Shown here: in pieces, positions 34,724 through 45,033 of the stretch | Layout: every line of letters starts with the position of its first letter | Numbering within the stretch: the stretch's first letter is position 1 | NCBI RefSeq assembly: GCF_003480915.1 | Contig: NZ_QUKD01000003.1 | Span: 441,098-505,097 of the forward strand | Direction of reading: 5' to 3' | Source: Parabacteroides sp. TM07-1AC | GTDB lineage: Bacteria > Bacteroidota > Bacteroidia > Bacteroidales > Tannerellaceae | DNA: 64,000 nt | Position numbers and translations under genes: made by a program | The notes under the pieces: model-generated | Database searches by the model: none | What the model saw: only the letters and a program-made list of their open reading frames with translations | What the model was told of the DNA's origin: nothing

Positions 34724-35887
34724 ATGATAAAAATACTTCTGTTAACCGATTTTTCCAGTGGCTACAGCCGGTCGCTTCTGGAAAATGTCGTTAGATATGC
34801 AAGGGAAGTCGGTCCATGGGCCTTTTATCGAATGCCCTTGTATTTCCGGGAACTTTATGGCGACGAAGGAGTTGTGGAATGGGCGAAAAAATGGGGAGCG
34901 GACGCAATCATCGCCCAGTTCTCGGATATAGACCTATCTGTTTTAAACCAGTTAAATATACCGATCATCGTTCAAAATTACAAAGAACGAAGCTCCGGTA
35001 TTTCCAATCTGACGGGTGACTATTTCGGGACAGGTGTCATCGCTGCTAATTTTTTCCTGCATAAAGGCTATAAGTCATTTGCTTACTATGGTCTGACAGA
35101 TACAGTGTGGGGACGTGAACGTGGCGAAGGCTTCAAAAAGATCGTCAGCAACAAGGGGTATGAGGTTTATGAATTTAATAACCGGAAACGGGTACCCAGT
35201 GAAAAATGGAGTTTTGATGTCGAACAAGTAAGCAGATGGTTACTAAGCCTACCTAAGCCGATAGCCCTTTTTGCCTGTGACGACTATTATGCCCTACAAA
35301 TCACCGAAGTCTGCAAGATGTATGATATCAGCATTCCCGAAGAAATCGCAGTGTTGGGTGTAGACAATGATAAATTATTATGTAATATCTCCGATCCTCA
35401 ACTATCGTCCATTGAACTGGATATAGAAAATGGCGGTTATGAAGCAGGAAAACTACTTCATCAGTTTATAGAAAAGAAGATCATTGCACCGGTCGATATT
35501 ATAATAAAACCTGTACGGATCGTCCCCCGTGCCTCTACGGAACGTTTTGCCGTATCCGACAGACATATAGAACAACTACTGCAATACATCGACAATAATT
35601 ATCAGAATCCTTTATCAGTCGATGAACTGACTCAAATAATACCTTTCTCAAGACGAGTGTTGGAAAAGAAATTTAAACGAGAAACCGGAACGTCCGTATA
35701 CCAATACCTTCTGGATCTCCGCATAGAGAAATTCGCCGACCTGCTGATCACTACCGACCTGCCGCTGATCGAGGCTGCAACCCGGTCAGGCTTCACTGAC
35801 TACAAAAATATTTCCCGTATCTTTACCAAAGCAAAAGAAATGACTCCTCTCCAATATCGGAAACGATTCACCCCTAAAAACAAATAA
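34724..35887 (+). CDS. XylR-type regulator: LacI-like sensor fused to AraC HTH
   Basis: 387 aa. Residues 1-270 are a periplasmic-binding-protein-like sugar sensor (LLTDFSSGYSRSLLENV, then FACDDYYALQITEVCKMY and VLGVDNDKLLCN, as in E. coli XylR). Residues 280-385 form an AraC double HTH (VDELTQIIPFSRRVLEKKFK, then AATRSGFTDYKNISRIFTKA). It is encoded immediately upstream of the amino-sugar locus and in the same direction, so it is the likely local regulator, probably responding to an intracellular sugar. There is no SusR-type or ECF-sigma/anti-sigma pair here. Confidence 0.88.
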   Translation: MIKILLLTDFSSGYSRSLLENVVRYAREVGPWAFYRMPLYFRELYGDEGVVEWAKKWGADAIIAQFSDIDLSVLNQLNIPIIVQNYKERSSGISNLTGDYFGTGVIAANFFLHKGYKSFAYYGLTDTVWGRERGEGFKKIVSNKGYEVYEFNNRKRVPSEKWSFDVEQVSRWLLSLPKPIALFACDDYYALQITEVCKMYDISIPEEIAVLGVDNDKLLCNISDPQLSSIELDIENGGYEAGKLLHQFIEKKIIAPVDIIIKPVRIVPRASTERFAVSDRHIEQLLQYIDNNYQNPLSVDELTQIIPFSRRVLEKKFKRETGTSVYQYLLDLRIEKFADLLITTDLPLIEAATRSGFTDYKNISRIFTKAKEMTPLQYRKRFTPKNK

Positions 35888-36009
35888 AACAAAGTCGACC
35901 CTTTATGAAGAAGCGTTCGTTTTTTGAGGTTTTTATTTCGCAATCGGTACCATGTGAGCTTATTTTTTATGCTTACTTTGTGTTGTTTGAACATTAAAAC
36001 AGCACTATT

Positions 36010-37227
36010 ATGAATGCAATATCATCATCAAACAGTAGAAAAGAGGTTAAGACAATCATCACTAACGGGAAATTGATCCTTTCGAGCGGAATCCTCGATA
36101 ATGGTTATATCATTATCGAAAACGGTAAAATAACCGATATAGGGCAAGGTCAACCTCCATATAACGAGGCTAGTGAAGTCATCGATGCCAAACAACAGTA
36201 TGTTTCCCCCGGTTTTATCGATCTGCACACCCACGGAGCCGGAGGCGCTGACTTTATGGACGGAACAGTAGAAGCTTATCTGACTGTGGCTAACACACAT
36301 GCACGTTACGGTACAACCGCTTTATTACCCACTACACTGACTTGCCCCGATGAAGAGCTTTTTCATACGTTTGAAGTCTTCCGTGAAGCACGGAAACAGA
36401 ATAAAACCGGAGCAAAGTTCCTGGGTCTCCATCTGGAAGGACCTTATTTTTCTTATAACCAGCGGGGAGCACAAGATCCGGCAAACCTAAAAACTCCAAC
36501 ACCGGAACATTATACCAAGATATTGAATGCCACAGACGAGATTGTACGCTGGAGCATAGCTCCGGAACTGGACGGTGCTATGGAATTAGGTCAATTACTC
36601 TGTGAGAAACAAATAATTCCTTCCGTCGGGCATACAGACGCAATCTGTGAGGAAGTGATGGAAGCTCATAAATCCGGGTATTCCCTGATGACCCATCTTT
36701 ATTCAGGAATGCAAACCGTTACCCGTCGTAACGCCCTCCGCTATGCAGGAGCCGTAGAAGCCGCATTCCTGATAGACGACATGGATGTCGAGATCATTGC
36801 AGACGGTATCCACCTTCCTAAAAGCCTGCTTCAACTCATTCACAAATTCAAAGGAACCGACAGGATCGCCCTGATAACTGATTCCATGCGCGGAGCAGGA
36901 ATGCCTGAAGGTCAATACAAGCTGGGAAGCCTGAAAGAAGGACAAACCGTAATAGTAGAAGACGGCGTTGCCAAACTTCCTGACAGGAGTGCTTTCGCAG
37001 GCAGTGTAGCAACAGCCGACCGCCTTATCCGGACGATGGTGCAGCTTGCCGGAATCCCCTTAACGGATGCTGTAAAAATGATGACAGCCACGCCCGCCCG
37101 TATCCTGCATATGGATGACAGAATGGGTTCCCTTGAGACAGGAAAAGAGGCAGATATCCTGTTGTTCGACGATCAGATAAAGATAACACGCACTCTCATA
37201 AACGGAAATACAGTTTATCAAATTTGA
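36010..37227 (+). CDS. nagA: N-acetylglucosamine-6-phosphate deacetylase
   Basis: 405-aa amidohydrolase that converts GlcNAc-6-P to GlcN-6-P and acetate. Metal and catalytic residues are visible: H73 and H75 (DLHTHGAGG), E143 (HLEGPYF), H208 (VGHTD), H229 (MTHLYSGM) and D291 (ITDSMRGAG). Together with the NagB gene 2.8 kb downstream it channels amino sugars into glycolysis. The needed kinase is not in this window. Confidence 0.95.
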   Translation: MNAISSSNSRKEVKTIITNGKLILSSGILDNGYIIIENGKITDIGQGQPPYNEASEVIDAKQQYVSPGFIDLHTHGAGGADFMDGTVEAYLTVANTHARYGTTALLPTTLTCPDEELFHTFEVFREARKQNKTGAKFLGLHLEGPYFSYNQRGAQDPANLKTPTPEHYTKILNATDEIVRWSIAPELDGAMELGQLLCEKQIIPSVGHTDAICEEVMEAHKSGYSLMTHLYSGMQTVTRRNALRYAGAVEAAFLIDDMDVEIIADGIHLPKSLLQLIHKFKGTDRIALITDSMRGAGMPEGQYKLGSLKEGQTVIVEDGVAKLPDRSAFAGSVATADRLIRTMVQLAGIPLTDAVKMMTATPARILHMDDRMGSLETGKEADILLFDDQIKITRTLINGNTVYQI

Positions 37228-37282
37228 CGTATTTTGAGGATTCTGTTTCGGCAAGTGGGTAAAAATGAATAATTCATCTCCC

Positions 37283-37290
37283 TAAATTTG
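37283..37290 (+). promoter_or_regulatory. -7 box (TAAATTTG) before the first Gfo/Idh/MocA gene
   Basis: Matches TAnnTTTG, 30 bp before the ATG. It could start a second transcript for the rest of the locus; the -33 element is weak. Confidence 0.4.
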
Positions 37291-37320
37291 TCATATTGAG
37301 ATTTACTAAAATTAAGCAAT

Positions 37321-38661
37321 ATGACAACAAGACGCAATTTCATAAAAAGAGCAGTAACCGGAACAGCTATGCTATCATTCGGTGGCGTGTTGCCGGAATT
37401 CAGTGCGAAAAGCTATGCGAACATAGTAGGAGCGAACGACCGGATTCAGATAGGATGTATAGGAGTGAATTCCCGTGGAGCCGCTTTGGCAAGGAATTTT
37501 GCCAAACAGGAGAACTGCATCATAAAACACATTTGCGATGTCGACTCCAGAGCTTTAAACAAATGTATTGCAGAAGTTTCCAAAATCAGCAATACAACTC
37601 CGAAAGGATATAAGGATTTACGTCTGTTGCTTGAAAAGAAAGATCTGGATGCAGTAGTGATAGCCACTCCCGACCACTGGCATGCTCCGGCAGCCTTACT
37701 GGCGATGAAGGCAGACAAGCACGTTTATCTTGAAAAACCATGTAGCCATTCACCGGAAGAAGGCGAAATACTGGTTCGTGCAGCACAAAAATACAATAAG
37801 GTAGTCCAAATGGGAAACCAGCGCCGTTCATGGCCTAATGTTGTGGAAGCTATCAACGAGATTAAAGCAGGAACCATAGGAAATGTCTTTTTCGGAAAAT
37901 CATGGTACACGAACAACCGGGCACCCATCGGAACCGGGAAAAAAGCCTCCGTCCCTGACTGGCTTGACTGGGAGCTATGGCAAGGACCTGCTCCACGTAC
38001 CGCTTACAAAGATAATGTCATCCATTATAACTGGCACTGGTTCTGGCAATGGGGTACCGGAGAAGCTCTGAATAACGGCACACACATGATCGATCTGTTA
38101 CGGTGGGGCATGGAACTCGATTATCCGACTAACGTACAATCGACCGGAGGACGTTACTATTACCAGGATGACTGGGAAGCACCCGATACACAGGTTATCA
38201 ACCTGGACTTTGGCGGAAAGAAATCAATGATATGGGAGGGGCATTCCTGTAATTCTTTCAAAATAGAGGGGAACTCAGTCGGTGCACTTTTCTACGGGGA
38301 AAAAGCCAATCTATTGATAGGAGGCGGAAACCATTATAAAATCATGGATCATAAAAACCAGGTTCTCCGCGAAGTAGAAAGTAAAATACAGACTGACCCA
38401 CGTAACCGAATGGATCCGGCACAGCAACTGGATGCCATCCATATCCAGAACTTTTTTAATGCGATCAAAAAAGGAGAGCAACTTAATGCCGGGATAGAAT
38501 CCGGACATATAAGCACGCTTCTCGTACAACTGGGAAACATCGCCCAACGTTCAGGAGAAAGACTGGAAACCGATCCTGAAAACGGGCATATCAAAAACAA
38601 GCTGATAGCAGATAAATACTGGTCGAGAAACTATCAGGAAGGCTGGGAAATGAAATTATAA
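37321..38661 (+). CDS. Exported Gfo/Idh/MocA-family oxidoreductase 1 (Tat-type signal)
   Basis: 446 aa. The N-terminus has the twin-arginine pattern TTRRNFIKRA, followed by a hydrophobic stretch. A Rossmann domain comes next (IQIGCIGVNSRGA), with the conserved VYLEKPCSH (Lys near residue 140) and a C-terminal Gfo domain containing HWFWQWGTGEALNNGTHMID. Family members are NAD(P)-dependent sugar dehydrogenases, and some (GH109) use a redox-assisted glycosidase mechanism. A role on sugars of this locus is likely, but the reaction is unknown. Confidence 0.85.
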   Translation: MTTRRNFIKRAVTGTAMLSFGGVLPEFSAKSYANIVGANDRIQIGCIGVNSRGAALARNFAKQENCIIKHICDVDSRALNKCIAEVSKISNTTPKGYKDLRLLLEKKDLDAVVIATPDHWHAPAALLAMKADKHVYLEKPCSHSPEEGEILVRAAQKYNKVVQMGNQRRSWPNVVEAINEIKAGTIGNVFFGKSWYTNNRAPIGTGKKASVPDWLDWELWQGPAPRTAYKDNVIHYNWHWFWQWGTGEALNNGTHMIDLLRWGMELDYPTNVQSTGGRYYYQDDWEAPDTQVINLDFGGKKSMIWEGHSCNSFKIEGNSVGALFYGEKANLLIGGGNHYKIMDHKNQVLREVESKIQTDPRNRMDPAQQLDAIHIQNFFNAIKKGEQLNAGIESGHISTLLVQLGNIAQRSGERLETDPENGHIKNKLIADKYWSRNYQEGWEMKL

Positions 38662-38672
38662 ATACAGTTTAT

Positions 38673-39989
38673 ATGTCAGAGAACAATCACACAACAGAAA
38701 AGCAAAATGTCATAATCGGAATCGCCATCATCGGTGTCGTATTCTTTATTATCGGCTTTGTATCATGGGTCAATTCTATATTGATTCCTTATTTCAGGAT
38801 AGCTTGTGAATTAACGAACTACCAATCGTATTTTGTTACGTTCGCCTTCTATATAGCCTATCTGGTCATGTCGGTCCCAGTAGCCTATTTACTGAAAAAA
38901 ACCGGTTATAAAAAAGGAATGATGTACGGATTCTTCTGCCTGGCAGCAGGCGCATTGCTTTTTATTCCGGCAGCATTGAACAGGACTTACTGGATTTTTC
39001 TAACCGGTCTGTTTACTATGGGAACCGGATTGTCGGTCCTTCAGGCGGCAGCCAATCCTTATATCACTATTATAGGTCCCATTGAAACAGCTGCCCGTCG
39101 TATCAGCATAATGGGGGTATGTAACAAATTCGCCGGTATAGTCTCTCCTATCATATTTGCAGCAGTCGTACTAGGCAAAAGCCAGGATATCCTGGAATCC
39201 GTAGAATCAGGACTGTTGAGCGGGATAGCCAAGGAGGCAGCCCTCAATGAACTGATACGTGGAGTCATACTTCCCTACAGCATACTCAGTCTCTTACTCC
39301 TGTTTATCGGTCTATTCATCTATAAATCGAAACTACCCGATATCAACCCGGAAGAAGAGAATGAAGAGTTGGCGACCGCCAACTGCAATAAGACCTCTGT
39401 TTTCCAGTTTCCTTATCTGATACTTGGAGTATTGGCATTATTCCTACATGTCGGAACACAAGTCGTAGCCATAGATACGATCATCAGCTATGCAGGTTCC
39501 ATGGGAGTCGGCCTGCTGGATGCCAAGTTCTTCCCATCCTACACACTCGGAGCAACTATATTGGGTTACCTGTTGGGAATAGTTTTGATCCCCAGATATA
39601 TTTCACAAAAAAATGCATTGATAGTCTGTACAGTATTAGGATTGCTCCTCTCTTTTGGAGTTATTTTCGCTCATACGAACATTTCCTTGTTAGGTCATAA
39701 TGCTGGTTTATCCATTTGGTTCCTGGCTTCCCTGGGACTCCCCAACTCACTGATTTATGCAGGTATATGGCCTCATGCTATACGTAATCTGGGACGTTTC
39801 ACCAAAATAGGTTCATCCATGTTGGTCATGGCCCTCTGCGGGAATGCGATCCTTCCGCTTGTCTATGGCAAACTGGCAGATACAACATCCCTGCAAACCG
39901 GCTACTGGGTATTAATACCTTGCTATATATATCTGATCTGGTACGCCGTCTTCGGATACCGCATTATGAACTGGTCATTAAAGAAATAA
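38673..39989 (+). CDS. FucP/NagP-like sugar MFS permease
   Basis: 438 aa, twelve transmembrane helices. The segment GTGLSVLQAAANPYITIIGP is the hallmark of the FucP/GluP/NagP sugar-proton symporter group. Given NagA, NagB and a GH20 enzyme in the same cluster, N-acetylglucosamine is the likeliest substrate (inference). It lies 11 bp after the first oxidoreductase gene. Confidence 0.88.
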   Translation: MSENNHTTEKQNVIIGIAIIGVVFFIIGFVSWVNSILIPYFRIACELTNYQSYFVTFAFYIAYLVMSVPVAYLLKKTGYKKGMMYGFFCLAAGALLFIPAALNRTYWIFLTGLFTMGTGLSVLQAAANPYITIIGPIETAARRISIMGVCNKFAGIVSPIIFAAVVLGKSQDILESVESGLLSGIAKEAALNELIRGVILPYSILSLLLLFIGLFIYKSKLPDINPEEENEELATANCNKTSVFQFPYLILGVLALFLHVGTQVVAIDTIISYAGSMGVGLLDAKFFPSYTLGATILGYLLGIVLIPRYISQKNALIVCTVLGLLLSFGVIFAHTNISLLGHNAGLSIWFLASLGLPNSLIYAGIWPHAIRNLGRFTKIGSSMLVMALCGNAILPLVYGKLADTTSLQTGYWVLIPCYIYLIWYAVFGYRIMNWSLKK

Positions 39990-40006
39990 ATAAAAACAAA
40001 AGTAAA

Positions 40007-40798
40007 ATGATACACTTTAAAAACAACAAGCTTACTGTACAGGTATTCACTGACAGGCAATCTATGGGAACGAACGCTGCATCGGATGTCGCACAAACGA
40101 TCCGTGAGTTATTACGAAACAAAGACGAAATCAATATGATCTTTGCAGCCGCTCCTTCCCAAAATGATTTCCTGGCAGAACTTATTGCCGACAGCACGAT
40201 CGAATGGAACCGGATCAATGCCTTTCATATGGATGAATATATCGGCTTAGAGCCGGATGCCCCGCAAGGATTCGGAAATTTCCTGGGAGAACATATATTC
40301 AGAAAAGTTGACTTCAAACAGGTCTACTACATACAAATGACAAAAGACCATTTCGAACAGGAATGCGAGCGCTATACCCGGTTACTTTCCGAAAGAACAA
40401 TCGATATTATCTGCATGGGAATAGGCGAGAACGGACATATCGCTTTCAACGATCCCCATGTAGCCGATTTCAACGACAAAGCCTGGATGAAAGTGGTCGA
40501 CCTTGCTCCTCAATGCAGGCTACAACAAGTGCACGACGGCTGTTTTCCATCACTTAACGAAGTTCCTCATCAGGCATTCACGCTCACCATCCCTGTCCTG
40601 ATGTCGGCTACATATACTTTTTGCATAGTCCCGGCTACAACAAAGGCACAGGCTATCTACAACACACTGTACGCTCCGATAAGTGAAAAATATCCATCTA
40701 CGATTTTACGCAATAAAGAAAATGCCCGGCTATATCTGGATATGGACAGCGCATCCCTTTTACCAGAGAAATACAGGATAATAAATAATAACTCCTAA
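40007..40798 (+). CDS. nagB: Glucosamine-6-phosphate deaminase
   Basis: 263 aa; converts GlcN-6-P to fructose-6-P and ammonia. Signature segments are AFHMDEYIGL (Asp76) and GIGENGHIAFNDP with His144. ATG at 40007 is chosen over an upstream frame start that overlaps the permease gene. Partner of nagA. Confidence 0.93.
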   Translation: MIHFKNNKLTVQVFTDRQSMGTNAASDVAQTIRELLRNKDEINMIFAAAPSQNDFLAELIADSTIEWNRINAFHMDEYIGLEPDAPQGFGNFLGEHIFRKVDFKQVYYIQMTKDHFEQECERYTRLLSERTIDIICMGIGENGHIAFNDPHVADFNDKAWMKVVDLAPQCRLQQVHDGCFPSLNEVPHQAFTLTIPVLMSATYTFCIVPATTKAQAIYNTLYAPISEKYPSTILRNKENARLYLDMDSASLLPEKYRIINNNS

Positions 40799-40809
40799 AA
40801 GATAATCCT

Positions 40810-41805
40810 ATGAAACGAAATGTACTATTACTACTTGTTTTCCAATTGCTCACAGCTTTCGGACTCCAGGCACAGGAGACTATCAGGCTGGGCATTATCG
40901 GGTTAGACACCTCCCACTCCGAGGCTTTTATTAAGTTGATCAACGGAGAGAACCAGGCACCCGATTACGTCGGTTTTAAGATAGTAGCCGCTTATCCCTA
41001 CGGATCGCAAACGATCGAATCCAGCTACAACCGCATACCTAAATATACGGAGACAGCTAAAAGTCATGGAATACAAATAACCTCATCCATAGCAGAACTA
41101 CTAAAACAGGTAGACTGTGTCTTACTGGAAACAAACGACGGGACCTTACATCCCGAACAGGCAACAGAAGTCATAAAAAGCGGTAAATCGTTGTTCATAG
41201 ACAAGCCTGTAGCCGCCCGTCTTTCCGATGTTCTGGCAATCTACAAACTGGCGGAAGAAAAACAAGTGCCCATATTCTCCTCTTCGGCACTACGTTTCTC
41301 TCCACGAAATTCAGAACTGAGAAACGGAAACGGCCCGGAAGGAAAGGTTGTCGGAGCAGACTGCTATTCACCCTGTACAAACGAACCTTCACATGCGGGA
41401 TTCTTTTGGTACGGGATCCATGGAGTAGAAATATTATACACCCTGATGGGAGCAGGATGCCAATCCGTCACATGTACTTCCAATGAAGGTTCCGATGTCG
41501 CTGTAGGTGTTTGGGAAGATGGTCGCATAGGGACTTTTCGAGGACTAAGGAACAGTTCTCATTCCTATGGCGGTACGGTCATTTGTGAAAAGAAAGTTGT
41601 TCCTGCCGGAGGATACGAAGGGTATGAAGGACTATTAAAATCGATCCTCACATTTTTCCGGACAGGCAAAGCCCCCGTCAGCCCGTCAGAAACGATAGAG
41701 ATATACACATTCATGGAAACAGCCAATGAAAGTATACGGCAAGGCGGCAAACCGGTAAATACAAAAGATATTTATAATAAAGCATTATCCCTGGTGAAAA
41801 ATTAG
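40810..41805 (+). CDS. Exported Gfo/Idh/MocA-family oxidoreductase 2 (Sec signal)
   Basis: 331 aa with a Sec signal peptide (MKRNVLLLLVFQLLTAFG, then LQAQ) and a Rossmann-type start (IRLGIIGLDTSHSEAF). FIDKPVAARLSDVL replaces the usual EKP with DKP. It is shorter than its two relatives in this locus and clearly diverged from them. Periplasmic location and a role on carbohydrate are inferred. Confidence 0.8.
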   Translation: MKRNVLLLLVFQLLTAFGLQAQETIRLGIIGLDTSHSEAFIKLINGENQAPDYVGFKIVAAYPYGSQTIESSYNRIPKYTETAKSHGIQITSSIAELLKQVDCVLLETNDGTLHPEQATEVIKSGKSLFIDKPVAARLSDVLAIYKLAEEKQVPIFSSSALRFSPRNSELRNGNGPEGKVVGADCYSPCTNEPSHAGFFWYGIHGVEILYTLMGAGCQSVTCTSNEGSDVAVGVWEDGRIGTFRGLRNSSHSYGGTVICEKKVVPAGGYEGYEGLLKSILTFFRTGKAPVSPSETIEIYTFMETANESIRQGGKPVNTKDIYNKALSLVKN

Positions 41806-41835
41806 GAAGTTTATTAATCTTAAAAGTACGATGGT

Positions 41836-44800
41836 ATGAAAAAAATCAACAATGGAAAAAGACTGGCATTCGATCTATTACTTATGGCCTTCCTGCTTAT
41901 GACCATAGTACCAGTTTTTGCAGCAGAGACAAATAACATTCCTTCTGCCACTCAACAAAAACAAGCAGTCACAGGTATCGTCACCGACAACAAAGGAGAA
42001 GTGATACCCGGTGTAAATGTAATGGAAAAAGGGACTACCAACGGAGTTATAACGGACGTTAACGGTCATTACACCATAACCGTTACAAATGAAAATGCAG
42101 TATTGGCATTCTCCTTTATCGGGTACGTAACGAAGGAAGTCCCTGTAAAAAGGCAAAAGACACTCAACATCAGCCTGGCAGAAGAGATCCTGAATCTGGA
42201 AGAGGTTGTCGTGGTTGGATACGGTGTACAAAAGAAAAGAGACCTGACAGGTGCCGTGACCCAGGTAAAAGCGACTTCACTGGAAAAAGAACGTCCCGCT
42301 ACCGTTCAGGATATCCTTAGGGCAAACGTTGCCGGCTTGAATATCGGACTCGATAACTCAGCGAAAGGCGGCGGTAGCATGGAGATTCGCGGAAAACGTT
42401 CGATCAAAGCCAGCAACGAACCCTTATTGGTGGTAGACGGTATTATTTACTACGGAAGCCTCGATGAAATCAATCCGAACGATATCGCCCAAATCGACGT
42501 ATTGAAAGATGCCAGCTCGGCAGCCGTTTATGGTGCCAAATCTGCAGCCGGAGTCGTGCTGATCACAACGAAAAAAGGATCGGCTGAAAAACCTACCGTC
42601 CAATTCAATGCCAGCGTCGGCATCTCCACCCTCGCGAAGAAGATGGATGTTTACAACCCACAGGAATACCTTGCATGGCGTGAAGATGTGCAGGAAAGTA
42701 TCTTCGAAGATCATAAACCGGGAGAATTTTCAGACCCCAACAACCTTCCGGCAGGTGTAACCCTGGAAGACTGGATCTCCTATCGTCCCACTACCGGCAA
42801 CTACACCTATGACTGGCTCGTCCGCCTGGGACTGTTCGAACCGGAGCTTGACAACTATTTTGCCGGAAGAACATTCGACTGGTATGATGAAACATATCAG
42901 AAAGCATTCCGACAAGATTATAATGTCAACATTTCAGGAAAGAAAGATAAAGTCAGTTATTACTGGTCATTGGGTTACCTGAACAATGAAGGTATTGTTA
43001 TCGGTGATAAATACAAATCTTATAGAAGCCGGCTGAAACTGGACTTCGATGTAACCTCTTGGCTGTCAGCCGGTGTCAATGTACAATATTCTTATCGCGA
43101 CCAGGGAGCTATCCCACGCAGTGTGAACCAGATATGGGCAAATACTCCCTATTCCACTCCGACAGATCTGGACGGTAACCCGATGCTGTATCCGACAGGT
43201 ATAGACAATGCCAGTTCCATTAACTCGGCTTATAACGATTCATTCATAGACCGTTCGGCGATACGCAATTCCTTCACCGGAAGCATGTATGCCAAAATAA
43301 AACTGCCGTTCGGTATTTCTTATCAGGTAAATTTCTCTCCCCGCCTGTTACTGTACAACTACAGGAACCACCGCTCTTCACAACATCCTGTATGGAAATC
43401 ATTCGGCGGAGATGCGGAGCGAAGAAGTGAAATGTCCTACAACTGGCAGGTGGATAACCTGATCCGTTGGGAACATACATTTGCCCAAAAACACCAGGTA
43501 GAAGTGACCTTGTTACAGAATGCTGAAGAAAACCAATCCTGGCAGGAAATACAGACTACTCAGCAATTTGCCCCCAGCGACATACTGGGTTATCACAGAA
43601 TGCAGGCAGGTACGGTACCGGCAATCTCCAGCAACGACACCAGAAATACCGGCGATGCCCTGATGGGACGCTTGTTCTACTCGTTCGACAAAAAATATAT
43701 GCTTACAGCATCCGTCAGACGGGACGGTTATTCGGCATTCGGCGTATCCAATCCGCATGCGACTTTTCCTTCTGTTGCTCTCGGATGGGTATTTTCAGAA
43801 GAACCGTTCTTCAAATTCCCCGCAATGGACTTCGGTAAACTGCGTGTATCCTGGGGACAAAACGGAAACAGGGATATCGGTATGTACGCAGCTTTAGCTG
43901 AAATGAAAACGGACCAGTACATTTATCAGACCCTGAATGGTAATATAGACCTCTCCAACTCCGTATACGTAAGCACAATGGCAAACAAAGACCTGAAATG
44001 GGAAACAACCAGTTCCTTTAACTTCGGTCTTGATTTCGGATTCCTCGACAGCCGCATTTCCGGTAATATCGACGTGTACAAAATGGTTACTTCCGACCTG
44101 TTGATCAACCGCAGCCTCACGGAAACAATCGGTTTCGGTGAAGTTATGGCCAACCTGGGCGAAGTTCAGAATACAGGTTTTGAACTTTCCCTGAGGACCT
44201 TGAATATCGATGCAAAGAACTTCCAGTGGAATACCACATTTAATTTCTCTTTAAACCGTAACAAAGTAAACCATCTGTACGGCGATTATGAAAATGTACT
44301 TGACGACAACGGAAATGTCATCGGACGGAAAGAGATGGACGATATCAAGAACGAATGGTTCATCGGAAAGGATATCAGTTCCATCTGGACATACAACGTT
44401 ATCGGTGTATGGCAGGAAAATGAAGCCGAACAGGCTGCTGAATATGGTCTTCGACCAGGAGATATGAAGATCAAGGATGTGGACGGCAATAAAATCTATG
44501 ATAACAACGATAAGGAGTTTATCGGATACAAAACACCGCGTTTCCGCTGGACCCTTCGCAACGAATTCACCTTGTTTAAAAACTGGAACCTGTCCTTTAT
44601 GCTTTATTCTTATTGGGGACATAAAGCGCCTTACCAGCGTGCAAAGCATTTCGAAGCCGGTACACTGACAAAGACCAACTATTTCAAGATCCCTTACTGG
44701 ACTGCGGAAAATCCGACCAACGAGTATGCCCGCTTATATTCGGATGACAAGAATATCGGAGCGAACTTCTATCGTTCCCTGTCATTCATCCGGCTGGATA

Positions 44801-45006
44801 ATATATCCATAGGCTATACCGTACCTAAATCATTCCTGAACAAATTCAAAATAGAGGGAATGAACATCTACGGAACGATCAAGAATGTAGGTTGCTGGGC
44901 TCCGGACTGGGAATATTATGACCCGGAAGCATACAACGCCGACAGCCCCAATACCGTAAGCAGTACCAATCGCACCTATACACTGGGTGTCAATGTAACA
45001 TTCTAA
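41836..45006 (+). CDS. SusC/RagA-family TonB-linked outer-membrane transporter
   Basis: 1056 aa. Signal peptide, then a carboxypeptidase-like regulatory domain (TGIVTDNKGEVIPGVNV, about residues 45-120), TonB box/plug start (VVVGYGVQKKRDLTGAV near residue 130), plug (PLLVVDGI) and a 22-strand barrel ending in an aromatic residue (LGVNVTF). Imports oligosaccharides with the SusD partner that follows 27 bp downstream. Confidence 0.95.
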   Translation: MKKINNGKRLAFDLLLMAFLLMTIVPVFAAETNNIPSATQQKQAVTGIVTDNKGEVIPGVNVMEKGTTNGVITDVNGHYTITVTNENAVLAFSFIGYVTKEVPVKRQKTLNISLAEEILNLEEVVVVGYGVQKKRDLTGAVTQVKATSLEKERPATVQDILRANVAGLNIGLDNSAKGGGSMEIRGKRSIKASNEPLLVVDGIIYYGSLDEINPNDIAQIDVLKDASSAAVYGAKSAAGVVLITTKKGSAEKPTVQFNASVGISTLAKKMDVYNPQEYLAWREDVQESIFEDHKPGEFSDPNNLPAGVTLEDWISYRPTTGNYTYDWLVRLGLFEPELDNYFAGRTFDWYDETYQKAFRQDYNVNISGKKDKVSYYWSLGYLNNEGIVIGDKYKSYRSRLKLDFDVTSWLSAGVNVQYSYRDQGAIPRSVNQIWANTPYSTPTDLDGNPMLYPTGIDNASSINSAYNDSFIDRSAIRNSFTGSMYAKIKLPFGISYQVNFSPRLLLYNYRNHRSSQHPVWKSFGGDAERRSEMSYNWQVDNLIRWEHTFAQKHQVEVTLLQNAEENQSWQEIQTTQQFAPSDILGYHRMQAGTVPAISSNDTRNTGDALMGRLFYSFDKKYMLTASVRRDGYSAFGVSNPHATFPSVALGWVFSEEPFFKFPAMDFGKLRVSWGQNGNRDIGMYAALAEMKTDQYIYQTLNGNIDLSNSVYVSTMANKDLKWETTSSFNFGLDFGFLDSRISGNIDVYKMVTSDLLINRSLTETIGFGEVMANLGEVQNTGFELSLRTLNIDAKNFQWNTTFNFSLNRNKVNHLYGDYENVLDDNGNVIGRKEMDDIKNEWFIGKDISSIWTYNVIGVWQENEAEQAAEYGLRPGDMKIKDVDGNKIYDNNDKEFIGYKTPRFRWTLRNEFTLFKNWNLSFMLYSYWGHKAPYQRAKHFEAGTLTKTNYFKIPYWTAENPTNEYARLYSDDKNIGANFYRSLSFIRLDNISIGYTVPKSFLNKFKIEGMNIYGTIKNVGCWAPDWEYYDPEAYNADSPNTVSSTNRTYTLGVNVTF

Positions 45007-45033
45007 TGTCTAACTAAATAATACTATTCAGTC